From Azohydromonas australica DSM 1124 (GTDB lineage Bacteria; Pseudomonadota; Gammaproteobacteria; Burkholderiales; Burkholderiaceae_C): a stretch of DNA of 64,000 bases. Made by a program: the position numbers and the translations under genes. The DNA is taken from NCBI RefSeq assembly GCF_000430725.1, contig NZ_AUMO01000044.1, positions 62,001-126,000 on the forward strand, written 5' to 3'. The notes beneath the pieces are model-generated. The model worked only from the letters and a program-made list of their open reading frames with translations. It was not told the DNA's origin and searched no databases. Below, piece by piece: positions 1 to 10,276 of the stretch; positions within the stretch are counted from its first letter, which is position 1, and each line of letters begins with the position of its first letter.

Positions 1-1
1 C

Positions 2-895
2 GACTACGCCGTCAACGTCACGACCCACGCGGCGCTGGTGGGCGTGCTCATGCCCACCTCGCACAACCTCATCATCTTCACGCTGGCCACCACCGGCATC
101 GCCTCGGTGAGCGTGCTCAGCCTGATCCTGGCGGGCATCATCCCGGCGCTGCTGCTGACCTTCTGCAACCTGGCCGCGGCCTACTACGTCGCCAGGAAGC
201 GCGGCTATCCCATCCGCGGCGGCTTCCCCGGCTGGGCGGAAGTGCTGCGCGCCTTCCTGGGCTCGCTGCCGGGCCTGCTGATCGTGGTGATCATCCTCGC
301 GGGCATCCTCTCGGGCATCTTCACCGCCACCGAAAGCGCCGCCACGGCCGTGTTCTGGGCCCTGCTGGTCACGGTGCTGGTCTACAAGACGCTGTCTTGG
401 AAGGACTTCATCAAGGCCTGCGCCAAGGCCTGCAAGGCCACCGGCGTGGTGCTGCTGCTCATCGGCATCTCCAGCGCCTTCGGCTACTTCATGGCCCTCT
501 ATGAAGTGCCCCAGAAGACCGGCGAGCTCATGCAGTCGATCTCCAGCAACCCGCTGGTCATCTTCCTGATGATCAACGTGATGCTGTTCATCCTGGGCAC
601 CTTCCTGGACATGGCCGCCACCATCCTGGTGTGCACGCCGATCTTCCTGCCCATCGCCGTGCAGTACGGCATGGACCCGGTGCAGTTCGGCATCGTCATG
701 CTCATCAACTGCGCGCTGGGCCTGAACACCCCGCCCGTGGGCGTGACGCAGTTCGTGGGCTGCGCCATCGGCGGCATCTCCGTGGGCCAGGTGATGAAGT
801 CCATCCTGCCCTTCTACGGCGCCCTGGGCGTGTGCCTGGCCCTCGTGACCTACGTGCCGGCCTTCTCCATGTGGCTGCCCAACATGTTCCGATGA
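2..895 (+). CDS. TRAP transporter large permease (DctM-type), 3' part
   Basis: The frame is open from the first bases of the window, so the 5' part of the gene lies upstream; about 297 residues remain. It encodes a very hydrophobic protein with repeated membrane segments and the loop TSHNLIIF, typical of the DctM large subunit of TRAP transporters. These use an ion gradient and a periplasmic binding protein to import organic or sugar acids. The C-terminal half contains the glycine- and proline-rich segments usual in the family (for example NTPPVGVTQF). It ends in F-R-stop. The last 75 bp are repeated almost exactly at 1541-1615, at the end of the next gene. The neighbouring galactarate dehydratase fragment suggests an aldaric acid such as galactarate or glucarate as substrate; that is inference. 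Confidence 0.9.
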   Translation, partial: DYAVNVTTHAALVGVLMPTSHNLIIFTLATTGIASVSVLSLILAGIIPALLLTFCNLAAAYYVARKRGYPIRGGFPGWAEVLRAFLGSLPGLLIVVIILAGILSGIFTATESAATAVFWALLVTVLVYKTLSWKDFIKACAKACKATGVVLLLIGISSAFGYFMALYEVPQKTGELMQSISSNPLVIFLMINVMLFILGTFLDMAATILVCTPIFLPIAVQYGMDPVQFGIVMLINCALGLNTPPVGVTQFVGCAIGGISVGQVMKSILPFYGALGVCLALVTYVPAFSMWLPNMFR

Positions 896-1615
896 GGGTC
901 CCGCGGTCGCGCCGCTCGCCGGCGCGCACCGCCCCGCCCTCCCCTTCCCGTTGAACCCGCGGCCGGCAAGCTCTTCCCCACAGGGCTTCCGGCCGCGCCC
1001 CATTTGAAGCAGGACCTTCACATGACCGCCTCTTCCGCACCGCTGCTCATCCGCATGCATGCGAACGACAACGTCGCCATCGTCGCCAACGACGGCGGCC
1101 TGCCCGCCGGCACCGAGCTGCCCGGCGGCCTGGTGCTGCGCGAGCACGTGCCCCAGGGCCACAAGGTGGCGCTGGTGGACTTCAAGGCCGGCGACGCCGT
1201 GCGCCGCTACGACGTGCCCATCGGTTTCGCCCTCGACGACCTGCCCGCCGGCAGCTGGATGCACGAGCGCCGGCTGCAGATGCCCGAGGCCCGCGGCCTC
1301 GAAGACCTGCCCATGGCCACGCGCCAGGTCGAGCTGCCGCCGCTGGAGGGCTACACCTTCGAAGGCTTCCGCAACCCGGACGGCTCCGTGGGCACGCGCA
1401 ACCTGCTGGCGATCACGACGACGGTGCAGTGCGTGGCCGGCGTGCTGGACCACGCGGTCAAGCGCATCCGCGAGGAACTGCTGCCCAAGTACCCCAACGT
1501 GGACGACGTGGTGGGCCTGGAGCACGGCTACATTCCGCATGCCCTGGGCGTGTGCCTGGCCCTCGTGACCTACGTGCCGGCCTTCTCCATGTGGCTGCCC
1601 AACATGTTCCGCTGA
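821..1615 (+). repeat. Direct repeat of the dctM 3' end (821-895 and 1541-1615)
   Basis: Positions 821-891 and 1541-1611 are identical over 71 bp. The next base differs (A against C, a synonymous Arg codon change), and the following TGA stop is shared. Before and after these bounds the two places differ completely. The copies are in the same orientation, 720 bp apart, and both are read in the same frame, ending the permease and the garD fragment respectively. Confidence 0.95.
1022..1615 (+). pseudogene. garD: Galactarate dehydratase fragment fused to the dctM tail
   Basis: The first roughly 170 residues match the start of galactarate/altronate dehydratase: an N-terminal SAF domain (about residues 7-85), then a linker and the start of the catalytic domain with [10 protein letters not shown] and [12 protein letters not shown]. 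Full-length family members are about 500 residues; this frame stops at 197. After LEHGY, where the family continues with a glycine/cysteine-rich motif, the frame runs through three unrelated residues into 24 residues identical to the end of the upstream permease. The bulk of the catalytic domain, including its metal-binding cysteines, is missing, so dehydratase activity is not expected. Start chosen at 1022, with AGGA about 8 nt upstream. The cause may be a duplication plus deletion, or an assembly error; the sequence alone cannot decide. Confidence 0.8.
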
Positions 1616-1798
1616 CTTCAGCGCAAACCCCGATTGCTTACCGCCAAGGTATCGGAAGCAACGAATTTTGAATTGGACGCTGCCCCCCGGCGTCTGCTGA
1701 AGTACCCGCCTACCGGTTCGAAACCCGGCGCAGCCCACGCGCCGGTTTGCACCACCCCGGCCGCCTCGCCGCGGCCCCATTACACCAAGGAGACAAGG

Positions 1799-4399
1799 AT
1801 GCAAGCTCGATTCATCGCCCGCAGGACGGCGCTCGCCGTCGCCATCAGCGCGGCCTTCGCCTTCGGCCTGGCCGGCTGCGGCGGCTCGGACGACGACGCG
1901 CCCGCGCCCACCCCGCCGGCGCAGGCCACCAGCGCCTGGATGGGCGCGGAGATCGTCGCCGAGCAGAAGGCGGCCACCACGGACACCACCAGGGAAGCGG
2001 TAGCCAACCGGCGCGCCAAGGCGCTGCTGGCGGCCATGACGATCGAACAGAAGATGCAGCAGCTCACGGGCAGCATGCCGGAGCTCATTCCCGAGCTGCC
2101 GGGCTGCTACGGCGCCCGGCACGTGACGGGCATCGCCGCGCTCAGCATCCCGACGCTGCGCATCACCAACGGCCCCGTCGGCGTGGGCCAGAACGACTGC
2201 GTGGCGGCCAGCCTGGCCGAGGACGTCAAGGCCGGCCGCGCCAGCTTCACCATCGCCTACACGCACCCGTCCTCCGCGCAGGCGACGGCCCTGCCGTCCG
2301 CGATCTCGGCGGCCGCGTCCTTCGACCCGGCGGTAGCGACGGCCTACGGCGACGTCATCGGCACGGAGATGAACAACCTGGCGCTGCATGTGTTCGAGGC
2401 GCCGGGCCTGAACCTGGCGCGCATCCCGGTGCTGGGCCGCAACTTCGAGTACTTCGGCGAGGACCCCTACCTCACCGGCGTGATGGGCGTGGCCGAGACC
2501 AAGGCCGTGCAAGCCAAGGGCCTGATCGCCATGCCCAAGCACTTCGTCGCCAACGAGCAAGAGAGCAACCGCCAGAAGATCCAGGAGACCGTCGATCGCC
2601 AGGTGCTGCGCGAGCTGTACCTGCTGCCCTTCGAGATGGCGGTCAAGGACGCCAAGCCGGGCTCCGTCATGTGTGCCTACAACTACGTCAACGGCGTGCA
2701 GTCCTGCGAGAACAAGGAGCTGCTGACCGACGTGCTGCGCAACGACTGGGGCTTCACGGGCTACGTGCAGTCGGACTTCTTCGCCATGAAGAGCACCATC
2801 GGCACCATGCAGGCGGGCATGGACCACGAGATGCCGATCCCGCAGCAATGGGCGCCGGCCAAGCTCTCCTCCGCCATGGCCTCGGGCGCCATCACGGCGG
2901 CCATGATCGACAAGGCCCTGGAGCGCCGCTACACGCAGATGTTCCGCATGGGCATCTTCGACCGCCCGCTGGTGCAGACGGCGATCGACTTCGCCAAGAA
3001 CGGCCAGGCGGCCCGCGACATCGGCACCCGGTCGGCCGTGCTGCTGCAGAACAACGGCGCGCTGCCCATCGCGTCCACGGTGGGCAAGGTCGTGCTCGTC
3101 GGCAAAGCCTCTCAGGTCTACGCGCAGCAGGCCGTGGCCGGCGGCTCGCTGCTGGGCAAGCCCATGGGCGCCGGCGGCGGCAGCTCGGATGTCGTGCCGA
3201 ACTACACGGTGACACCGGTGGACGGCATCCGGAACACGCTCAAGGCGCTGGGCAACACCGCGGCCACGGTGCAGCTCGTCCTGGTCGATGACGCGAACGC
3301 GACCGCCACCATCGACGGCCGCGCGGTGTCCTTCGCCGAGGCCGTGGCCGCCGCGGCAGCGGCCGACGCCGTGGTCGTGATGGCCGGCACCATCTCCGAA
3401 GAAGGCGCGGACCGCGCCACCATGGCCGACGGCAGCACAACGTCGTCCAACACCGTGCCGCTGGCCTCCAGCGCGAAGCCCTCCGACGGCAGCAGCCTGG
3501 ACTGGTACGCCACCGCCAGCTCCAGCGCGTATGCCACGGTGACCGGGACCAACGCGGTGAAGAACAGCCAGACGGTGGCGATGGTCAAGGCGCTCATGGC
3601 AGCCACTTCGACCACGGCGCGCACCATGGTTCAGAAGACGGCGCTGGTGCTCAAGGACAACGCCGGCGTGTCGATGGACCCGGCCCTGGTCGGCACGGCC
3701 GGCCCGTCCATCCTGGAAGCCTGGTTCCCGGGCCAGGAGGACGGCAACATCGTGGCCGACCTGCTGTTCGGGGTGAAGAACCCCTCGGGCAAGCTGCCGG
3801 TGACCTTCCCCATCCTGGGCAAGAGCTTCCTGGACCACGCGACGCTGGAGCAGTTCCCCGGTGTCGTGGCGGCCGACGGCGTCACGCAGACGGTCAACTA
3901 CACCGAGGGCCTGCACATCGGCTACCGCTGGTACGACGCCAACAAGAGCGGCGAATGCGCGGTGGTCAACGGCAGCAACCCCTGCGTCGCCTTCCCCTTC
4001 GGACATGGCCTGTCCTACACCACCTTCGGCGTCACGGCGCCGAGCGTGGCGCTCAACCCCACGACGCGCGCCTATGACGTGAAGGTCAAGGTCACGAACA
4101 CCGGCAGCGTCGCGGGCTCGGAGGTGGTGCAGGTCTATCTGGCGCTGCCCGCCAGCGCCAGCTCGGTGGGCGTGGAGCAGCCGCCCAGGCGCCTGGTCGG
4201 CTTCCAGAAGGTCGAGCTGGCACCGGGCGCGTCCAAGGACGTGGTGGTCTCCATCGACCCGAACGCGAGCAGCCACCCGCTGAGCGCCTGGAGCAAGAGC
4301 TACAACATGTGGATCACGCCGGCGGGCAGCTACACGGTCTACACCGGCACCTCCTCGGCGCCCGGTGCCCTCGCCGTGGCGGGCAGCTTCAGCCGCTGA
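1799..4399 (+). CDS. Glycoside hydrolase family 3 lipoprotein (beta-glucosidase-like)
   Basis: Predicted 866-residue secreted lipoprotein; the frame is open further upstream, but 1799 is preceded by AAGGAGAC and begins a lipoprotein signal peptide with lipobox LAGC (Cys27). A GH3 N-terminal barrel follows, with the family motif KHFVANEQ and the nucleophile motif QSDFFAMKS (Asp326). Then come the GH3 C-terminal sandwich (FPGQEDGNIVADLLFG) and a fibronectin III-like end domain. GH3 enzymes release terminal glucose or other sugars from oligosaccharides. Lipidation suggests work on the periplasmic face of a membrane or at the cell surface. Exact sugar specificity cannot be read from the sequence. 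It follows the garD fragment by 183 bp and may be transcribed separately. Confidence 0.88.
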   Translation: MQARFIARRTALAVAISAAFAFGLAGCGGSDDDAPAPTPPAQATSAWMGAEIVAEQKAATTDTTREAVANRRAKALLAAMTIEQKMQQLTGSMPELIPELPGCYGARHVTGIAALSIPTLRITNGPVGVGQNDCVAASLAEDVKAGRASFTIAYTHPSSAQATALPSAISAAASFDPAVATAYGDVIGTEMNNLALHVFEAPGLNLARIPVLGRNFEYFGEDPYLTGVMGVAETKAVQAKGLIAMPKHFVANEQESNRQKIQETVDRQVLRELYLLPFEMAVKDAKPGSVMCAYNYVNGVQSCENKELLTDVLRNDWGFTGYVQSDFFAMKSTIGTMQAGMDHEMPIPQQWAPAKLSSAMASGAITAAMIDKALERRYTQMFRMGIFDRPLVQTAIDFAKNGQAARDIGTRSAVLLQNNGALPIASTVGKVVLVGKASQVYAQQAVAGGSLLGKPMGAGGGSSDVVPNYTVTPVDGIRNTLKALGNTAATVQLVLVDDANATATIDGRAVSFAEAVAAAAAADAVVVMAGTISEEGADRATMADGSTTSSNTVPLASSAKPSDGSSLDWYATASSSAYATVTGTNAVKNSQTVAMVKALMAATSTTARTMVQKTALVLKDNAGVSMDPALVGTAGPSILEAWFPGQEDGNIVADLLFGVKNPSGKLPVTFPILGKSFLDHATLEQFPGVVAADGVTQTVNYTEGLHIGYRWYDANKSGECAVVNGSNPCVAFPFGHGLSYTTFGVTAPSVALNPTTRAYDVKVKVTNTGSVAGSEVVQVYLALPASASSVGVEQPPRRLVGFQKVELAPGASKDVVVSIDPNASSHPLSAWSKSYNMWITPAGSYTVYTGTSSAPGALAVAGSFSR

Positions 4400-4410
4400 C
4401 GGCCAGGCTT

Positions 4411-4483
4411 CGCCTCGCCGGCACGCCAACACGGGCGCGGGCCCGCCATGCCCCGTGTTGGTGTTTGCCGGCTCCGCGAGGCG
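4411..4483 (+). terminator. Long imperfect hairpin after the GH3 gene
   Basis: The core is a perfect 10-bp inverted repeat (CCAACACGGG at 4426-4435 and its complement at 4452-4461). It is flanked by a second pair (CGCCTCGCCGGC at 4411-4422, and GCCGGC plus GAGGCG near 4467-4483). It begins 12 bp after the GH3 stop. There is no T-run, so it may be a Rho-independent-like stop without a tract, an mRNA-stabilising end, or both. Confidence 0.4.
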
Positions 4484-4520
4484 CAAGGCTGGTGCGTGAC
4501 ATGGATCTCGGTTGCATCGC

Positions 4521-4557
4521 TGTCGTACGCAATCTGTAAGCAACAGTGTGTACGACA
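4521..4557. promoter_or_regulatory. Inverted repeat upstream of the chemoreceptor gene
   Basis: TGTCGTAC at 4521-4528 and GTACGACA at 4550-4557 form a perfect 8-bp inverted repeat around a 21-bp spacer, about 140 bp before the chemoreceptor start. The surrounding bases are AT-richer than the genes. This could be a regulator site in the chemoreceptor promoter. The rest of the gap from 4400 to 4694 shows nothing else. Confidence 0.3.
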
Positions 4558-4694
4558 ATTGCTTGGTCTCTCCCTTTCCGGCCAAAGCGAGCACAACTCC
4601 TTGGCCGGCGACCCGGCTTCCGGCGCATGCCCCGGAGGCCGGAACTCTTCAACCGCTGCCGCGAACCGGCACCGGACGGACCAAGACGAAACCC

Positions 4695-6266
4695 ATGTCA
4701 ACCCTGCGCCAGCTCTCCATCCGTACCCGTTTCCTACTGGTCACCGCGCTCGTCACCGCCGCCCTGGTGGTGGTGGGCGTGTGGGGCCTGATCTCCACCG
4801 CCAGCGGCATCGCCACCGTCTCCAGCCTGTTCAACCAGGCCACCACCGCCAGCGAGGCCGTGGGCTCGCTGCGCGAGGCGCTGTCCGGGCTGCGCCGCTA
4901 CGAGGCGGCGATGATTGCCCAGTCGGTCTCCAACCCCACCGAGGTCGAGAGCTACCACCGGCTCTGGAAGGAGCAGCTGCAGGCCCTGAAGAAGAGCGGC
5001 GAGGAGCTGCTGGCCGCCAGCGGCGGCGCGGCGGACATCGCGGCCCTGGTGGCGAAGCAGCAGCAGCTCGCCACCGAGTACGCCGGCATCGTTTCCCCCA
5101 TCGCCGACAAGCTCCAGGCGGCGCAGCTCGATGCCTCCGCGGCGCTGGCCTACGCCTCGCAGGCCGAGGACACGGCCAAGGCACTGCAGGCCGTCAACGA
5201 GGAACTGCGCAAGGCCGAGCAGGCCAGCCAGGCCGGGCTGCATGAGCAGCTCTCCTCCGGCATGCAGCTGGCCTCCATGCTGCGCCTGGGCCTGGTGGGC
5301 GGCGTGCTGGCGATCTTCCTGCCGCTGATGCTGCTGACGCTGCGCTCGGTGTGCAGCCCGCTGGACGAGGCCGTGGCCATGGCCCGGCGCATCGCCCAGG
5401 GCGACCTCAGCACCGCGCCCACGGTGCAGGGCCGCGACGAGACGGCGCGGCTGCTGGAAGCGCTGGGCGACATGCAGGCCAACCTGCACCGCCTGGTGGG
5501 CCAGGTGCGCGACGCCGCATCGAGCATCCAGCTCGCCAGCGCCGAGGTGGCCAGCGGCAACACGGACCTCTCGCAGCGCACGGCCAGCACCGCGGCCAGC
5601 CTGCAGCAGGCGGCCGCGTCCATGGAGCAGCTCAGCAGCACGGTGGGGCACAGCGCGCAGTCCGCTTCCACCGCCAGCCGCCTGGCCGGCGAGGCCGCCG
5701 AGGTGGCCACGCGCGGCGGCGCGGTGGTGTCGCAGGTGGTGGCGACCATGCAGGAGATCGACGCCAGCTCGCAGCGCATCGCCAGCATCATCGGCACCAT
5801 CGACGGCATCGCCTTCCAGACCAACATCCTGGCGCTCAATGCCGCCGTAGAGGCCGCGCGCGCGGGCGAGGCCGGGCGCGGCTTCGCCGTCGTGGCCAGC
5901 GAGGTCCGCTCGCTGGCGCAGCGCAGCGCCGAGGCGGCGCGCGAGATCAAGGCGCTCATCGGCACCAGCGTCGAGAAGGTGGACAACGGCGCGCGCCTGG
6001 TGGGCGAAGCCGGCCAGACCATGGACGAGATCGTCTCCGGCGTGCGCCGCGTCGCGCAGCTCATCGGCGAGATCAGCACCGCCGCCGGCACGCAGAGCGA
6101 CGACATCGGCCAGGTGCACAGCGCGGTGCGGCACCTCGACGAGAGCACGCAGCAGAACTCCGCCCTGGTGGAACAGTCCGCCGGCGCGGCGCAGAGCCTG
6201 CGCCAGCAGGCCGAGCGGCTGGCGCAGGTGGTGGCGGTGTTCAGGCTGGAGGCGCGGGGGGCCTGA
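4695..6266 (+). CDS. Methyl-accepting chemotaxis protein
   Basis: A 523-residue transmembrane chemoreceptor. The start at 4695 ([15 protein letters not shown]) puts the first membrane helix at about residues 13-35. A periplasmic helical ligand-binding region follows, then a second membrane helix near 198-218, a HAMP linker and the cytoplasmic signalling coiled coil. The highly conserved hairpin tip is present ([19 protein letters not shown], about residues 372-390), which contacts CheA and CheW. The periplasmic part resembles a four-helix-bundle sensor rather than Cache, so the ligand is unknown. The C-terminus lacks the NWETF-type pentapeptide for CheR/CheB tethering. It is flanked by a carbohydrate hydrolase and GlgX, with no chemotaxis kinase genes nearby. 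Confidence 0.93.
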   Translation: MSTLRQLSIRTRFLLVTALVTAALVVVGVWGLISTASGIATVSSLFNQATTASEAVGSLREALSGLRRYEAAMIAQSVSNPTEVESYHRLWKEQLQALKKSGEELLAASGGAADIAALVAKQQQLATEYAGIVSPIADKLQAAQLDASAALAYASQAEDTAKALQAVNEELRKAEQASQAGLHEQLSSGMQLASMLRLGLVGGVLAIFLPLMLLTLRSVCSPLDEAVAMARRIAQGDLSTAPTVQGRDETARLLEALGDMQANLHRLVGQVRDAASSIQLASAEVASGNTDLSQRTASTAASLQQAAASMEQLSSTVGHSAQSASTASRLAGEAAEVATRGGAVVSQVVATMQEIDASSQRIASIIGTIDGIAFQTNILALNAAVEAARAGEAGRGFAVVASEVRSLAQRSAEAAREIKALIGTSVEKVDNGARLVGEAGQTMDEIVSGVRRVAQLIGEISTAAGTQSDDIGQVHSAVRHLDESTQQNSALVEQSAGAAQSLRQQAERLAQVVAVFRLEARGA

Positions 6267-6287
6267 GCCCCGCCGCCGGGCTGCGCT

Positions 6288-8420
<2,133 letters not shown>

Positions 8421-8469
8421 GGGCCTCCCAGTCGATGAGTGAGCCCCCTTGGCAAACGACGTACCAATT

Positions 8470-8556
8470 CCGGCGGTTTCAAGGCCGGTTCACGTTTGGA
8501 GCAGGAGTTTTCAGGGAATTTCCAGCGATCGTTCCGGACGCGTGTTAAACCGCCGG
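8470..8556. repeat. 10-bp inverted repeat pair in the glgX/sulfatase divergent region
   Basis: CCGGCGGTTT at 8470-8479 and its exact complement AAACCGCCGG at 8547-8556 lie 67 bp apart between the two divergent genes. They could be two binding sites for one regulator or the ends of a loop structure. Confidence 0.3.
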
Positions 8557-8641
8557 CGAGAAAAACAAATTCGCGCACCGCGTCAATCTGTCTCTCCCAC
8601 ACAACACTGGCGGCCGGCGCAATCCCATATCCACCAGGCAC

Positions 8642-8673
8642 AGCGGCTTGAAGAATTTTCTTCAGCTGCCGCT
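8642..8673. promoter_or_regulatory. Palindrome just upstream of the first sulfatase
   Basis: A nested inverted repeat: outer arms AGCGGC (8642-8647) and GCCGCT (8668-8673), inner arms TGAAGAA (8649-8655) and TTCTTCA (8658-8664) around TT. It sits 37-69 bp before the sulfatase start. It is either an operator overlapping the promoter or a hairpin in the 5' leader. Confidence 0.4.
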
Positions 8674-8710
8674 ACTGGACTCTCAATTTCGGTATCGAGA
8701 AGGAGCGTGC

Positions 8711-10159
8711 ATGAAGGCAGTGAATATGTCGCGGCGGCGGCTGGTACAGGCCGTGCCTGCAGGGCTGGCCGCGCCGGCATGGGCGGCACCGTCGGGTCCG
8801 CGGCCCAATATCCTGTTCATTCTCGTGGACGACATGGATTACGGGATCTTCCAGCAGATGCCCAAGGTGAGGCGGTTGATCACCCAGCGGGGCATGGAAT
8901 TCAAGAATAATTTCGTCAGCCTGGCCATCTGCTGCGCCTCGCGTGCCTCCATACTGCGGGGCCAGTTCGGGCACAACCATGGGGTACGCGACAATGAAGG
9001 CCCTTCGGGAGGATTCGAAAAATTCTTTCTCACCGGCCTTGAATCTTCCACCGTGGGCGTGTGGCTGCGCAGCGCGGGTTACCGGACCGGGCTGATGGGT
9101 AAATACCTCAACAACTACCCGAAGGAAGCATCGGGGCCGAATCACGTGCCCCAGGGCTGGGATACCTGGCTGGTCCCCAACGGCGGCAACTATTACCGGC
9201 AGCTCAATTACACGCTCAACGACGACGGCCTGACCGTGGCCTACGGCCATGCGGACGATGACCATTTCCACGACCTAATGACGCAGCGCGCCAACCGCTT
9301 CCTGCGCGCCGCGGCGGGAGACCCGCCCAGCCGGCCCTTCTTCCTGTACCTGGCGCCCTTCCTGCCGCATGGGCCCTCGCTGTCCCCGGAGCGCTACCTG
9401 AACCTGTTCCGCGACCTGGAACTGCCGCGCCCGCCGTCCTTCAACGAGGCCGATGTGAGCGACAAGCCGCGCTGGCTGCAGCGCCTGCCGCTGCTCGACG
9501 ACGCCACCATCAAGCGCGTCCACGGCTTCTACCGGCGCCAGCGCCAGGCGGCGCAGGCCATCGACGACACGGTCGAATCCCTGGTCAACACGCTGGAAGC
9601 CACCGGCCAGCTGGACAACACCTACATCGTGTTCAGTTCCGACAACGGCTACTTCCACGGTGAGCACCGCATCCCGGGCGACAAGCGACGTGCCTATGAG
9701 GAAAGCATCCGCGTGCCGCTGGTGATGTGCGGCCCCGGCATCCCGGCCGGGCGCACGGTGGGCCAGCTCAGCTGCAACGTGGACCTGGCGCCCACCTTCG
9801 CCGCCATGGCGGGCGTGACGCCCCCGTCGTTCGTGGACGGCCGCTCGCTGATGCCGCTGTTCAGCGGCGCCGGGCCGGCACGCTGGCGCCAGTCGCTGCT
9901 GCTGGAGAGCCAGACGCCGGAGGTCAACAGCATCTACCAGTCCTACGTCGGCCTGCGCACGCGCAGCGGCAAGACCTTCGTGCGCTGGGACTACGGCTTC
10001 AACGAGTACTACGACCTGCGCACCGATCCCTACCAGCTCGACAACCGCGTCCGCACCATGCCGGCCGAGCTCAAGTCGGCGCTCGTGACGCAGCTGCGCA
10101 CGCTGGAAAACGCCAGTGGCGCCGCGCTGCGCCGGGCCGAGGAAGTTGCCGCGGGCTGA
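8711..10159 (+). CDS. Exported sulfatase, first of three paralogs (atypical CxAxR site)
   Basis: A 482-residue S1-family sulfatase. The start at 8711 has AAGGAG 5 nt upstream. The N-terminus carries MSRRRL followed by a hydrophobic stretch and AWA-A, a probable Tat signal. The metal-binding start of the alkaline phosphatase fold is clear (NILFILVDDMD). GKYLNNYP, the following VPQGWDTW and the layout resemble human N-acetylglucosamine-6-sulfatase. The site of the formylglycine residue reads C74-C-A-S-R instead of C-x-P-x-R; both downstream paralogs keep proline. Alanine is tolerated by some maturases, so activity is possible but less certain. A strong terminator lies between this gene and the next, and it probably has its own promoter with the palindrome at 8642-8673. 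Confidence 0.9.
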   Translation: MKAVNMSRRRLVQAVPAGLAAPAWAAPSGPRPNILFILVDDMDYGIFQQMPKVRRLITQRGMEFKNNFVSLAICCASRASILRGQFGHNHGVRDNEGPSGGFEKFFLTGLESSTVGVWLRSAGYRTGLMGKYLNNYPKEASGPNHVPQGWDTWLVPNGGNYYRQLNYTLNDDGLTVAYGHADDDHFHDLMTQRANRFLRAAAGDPPSRPFFLYLAPFLPHGPSLSPERYLNLFRDLELPRPPSFNEADVSDKPRWLQRLPLLDDATIKRVHGFYRRQRQAAQAIDDTVESLVNTLEATGQLDNTYIVFSSDNGYFHGEHRIPGDKRRAYEESIRVPLVMCGPGIPAGRTVGQLSCNVDLAPTFAAMAGVTPPSFVDGRSLMPLFSGAGPARWRQSLLLESQTPEVNSIYQSYVGLRTRSGKTFVRWDYGFNEYYDLRTDPYQLDNRVRTMPAELKSALVTQLRTLENASGAALRRAEEVAAG

Positions 10160-10205
10160 CCCAGGGCCTGCAGACAAGCGGTTTCATATCTGGCTTGACG
10201 CATGA

Positions 10206-10238
10206 GGGGAAGCGTAGGAATTTCGCTTCCCCGTTTTT
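10206..10238 (+). terminator. Rho-independent terminator between sulfatases 1 and 2
   Basis: A perfect 9-bp stem (GGGGAAGCG at 10206-10214, CGCTTCCCC at 10224-10232) with a 9-nt loop is followed by GTTTTT (10233-10238). It starts 46 bp after the first sulfatase stop and ends 38 bp before the second start, so it may act as a full stop or as a leader attenuator for the second gene. Confidence 0.85.
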
Positions 10239-10276
10239 CCGAATGCCGGGCGCAAATCCCGGCCCAGGAGCTGGAC

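Noticed and set aside
1713..1728. GGTTCGAAACCC string resembling a tRNA T-arm
   Set aside because: The stem does not pair well and no D-arm or anticodon arm precedes it, so there is no tRNA here and no support for an attachment site.
4734..6134. Long minus-strand frame antisense to the chemoreceptor
   Set aside because: Low-complexity translation with many His, Gly and Arg residues and no family match; the plus-strand chemoreceptor is unambiguous.
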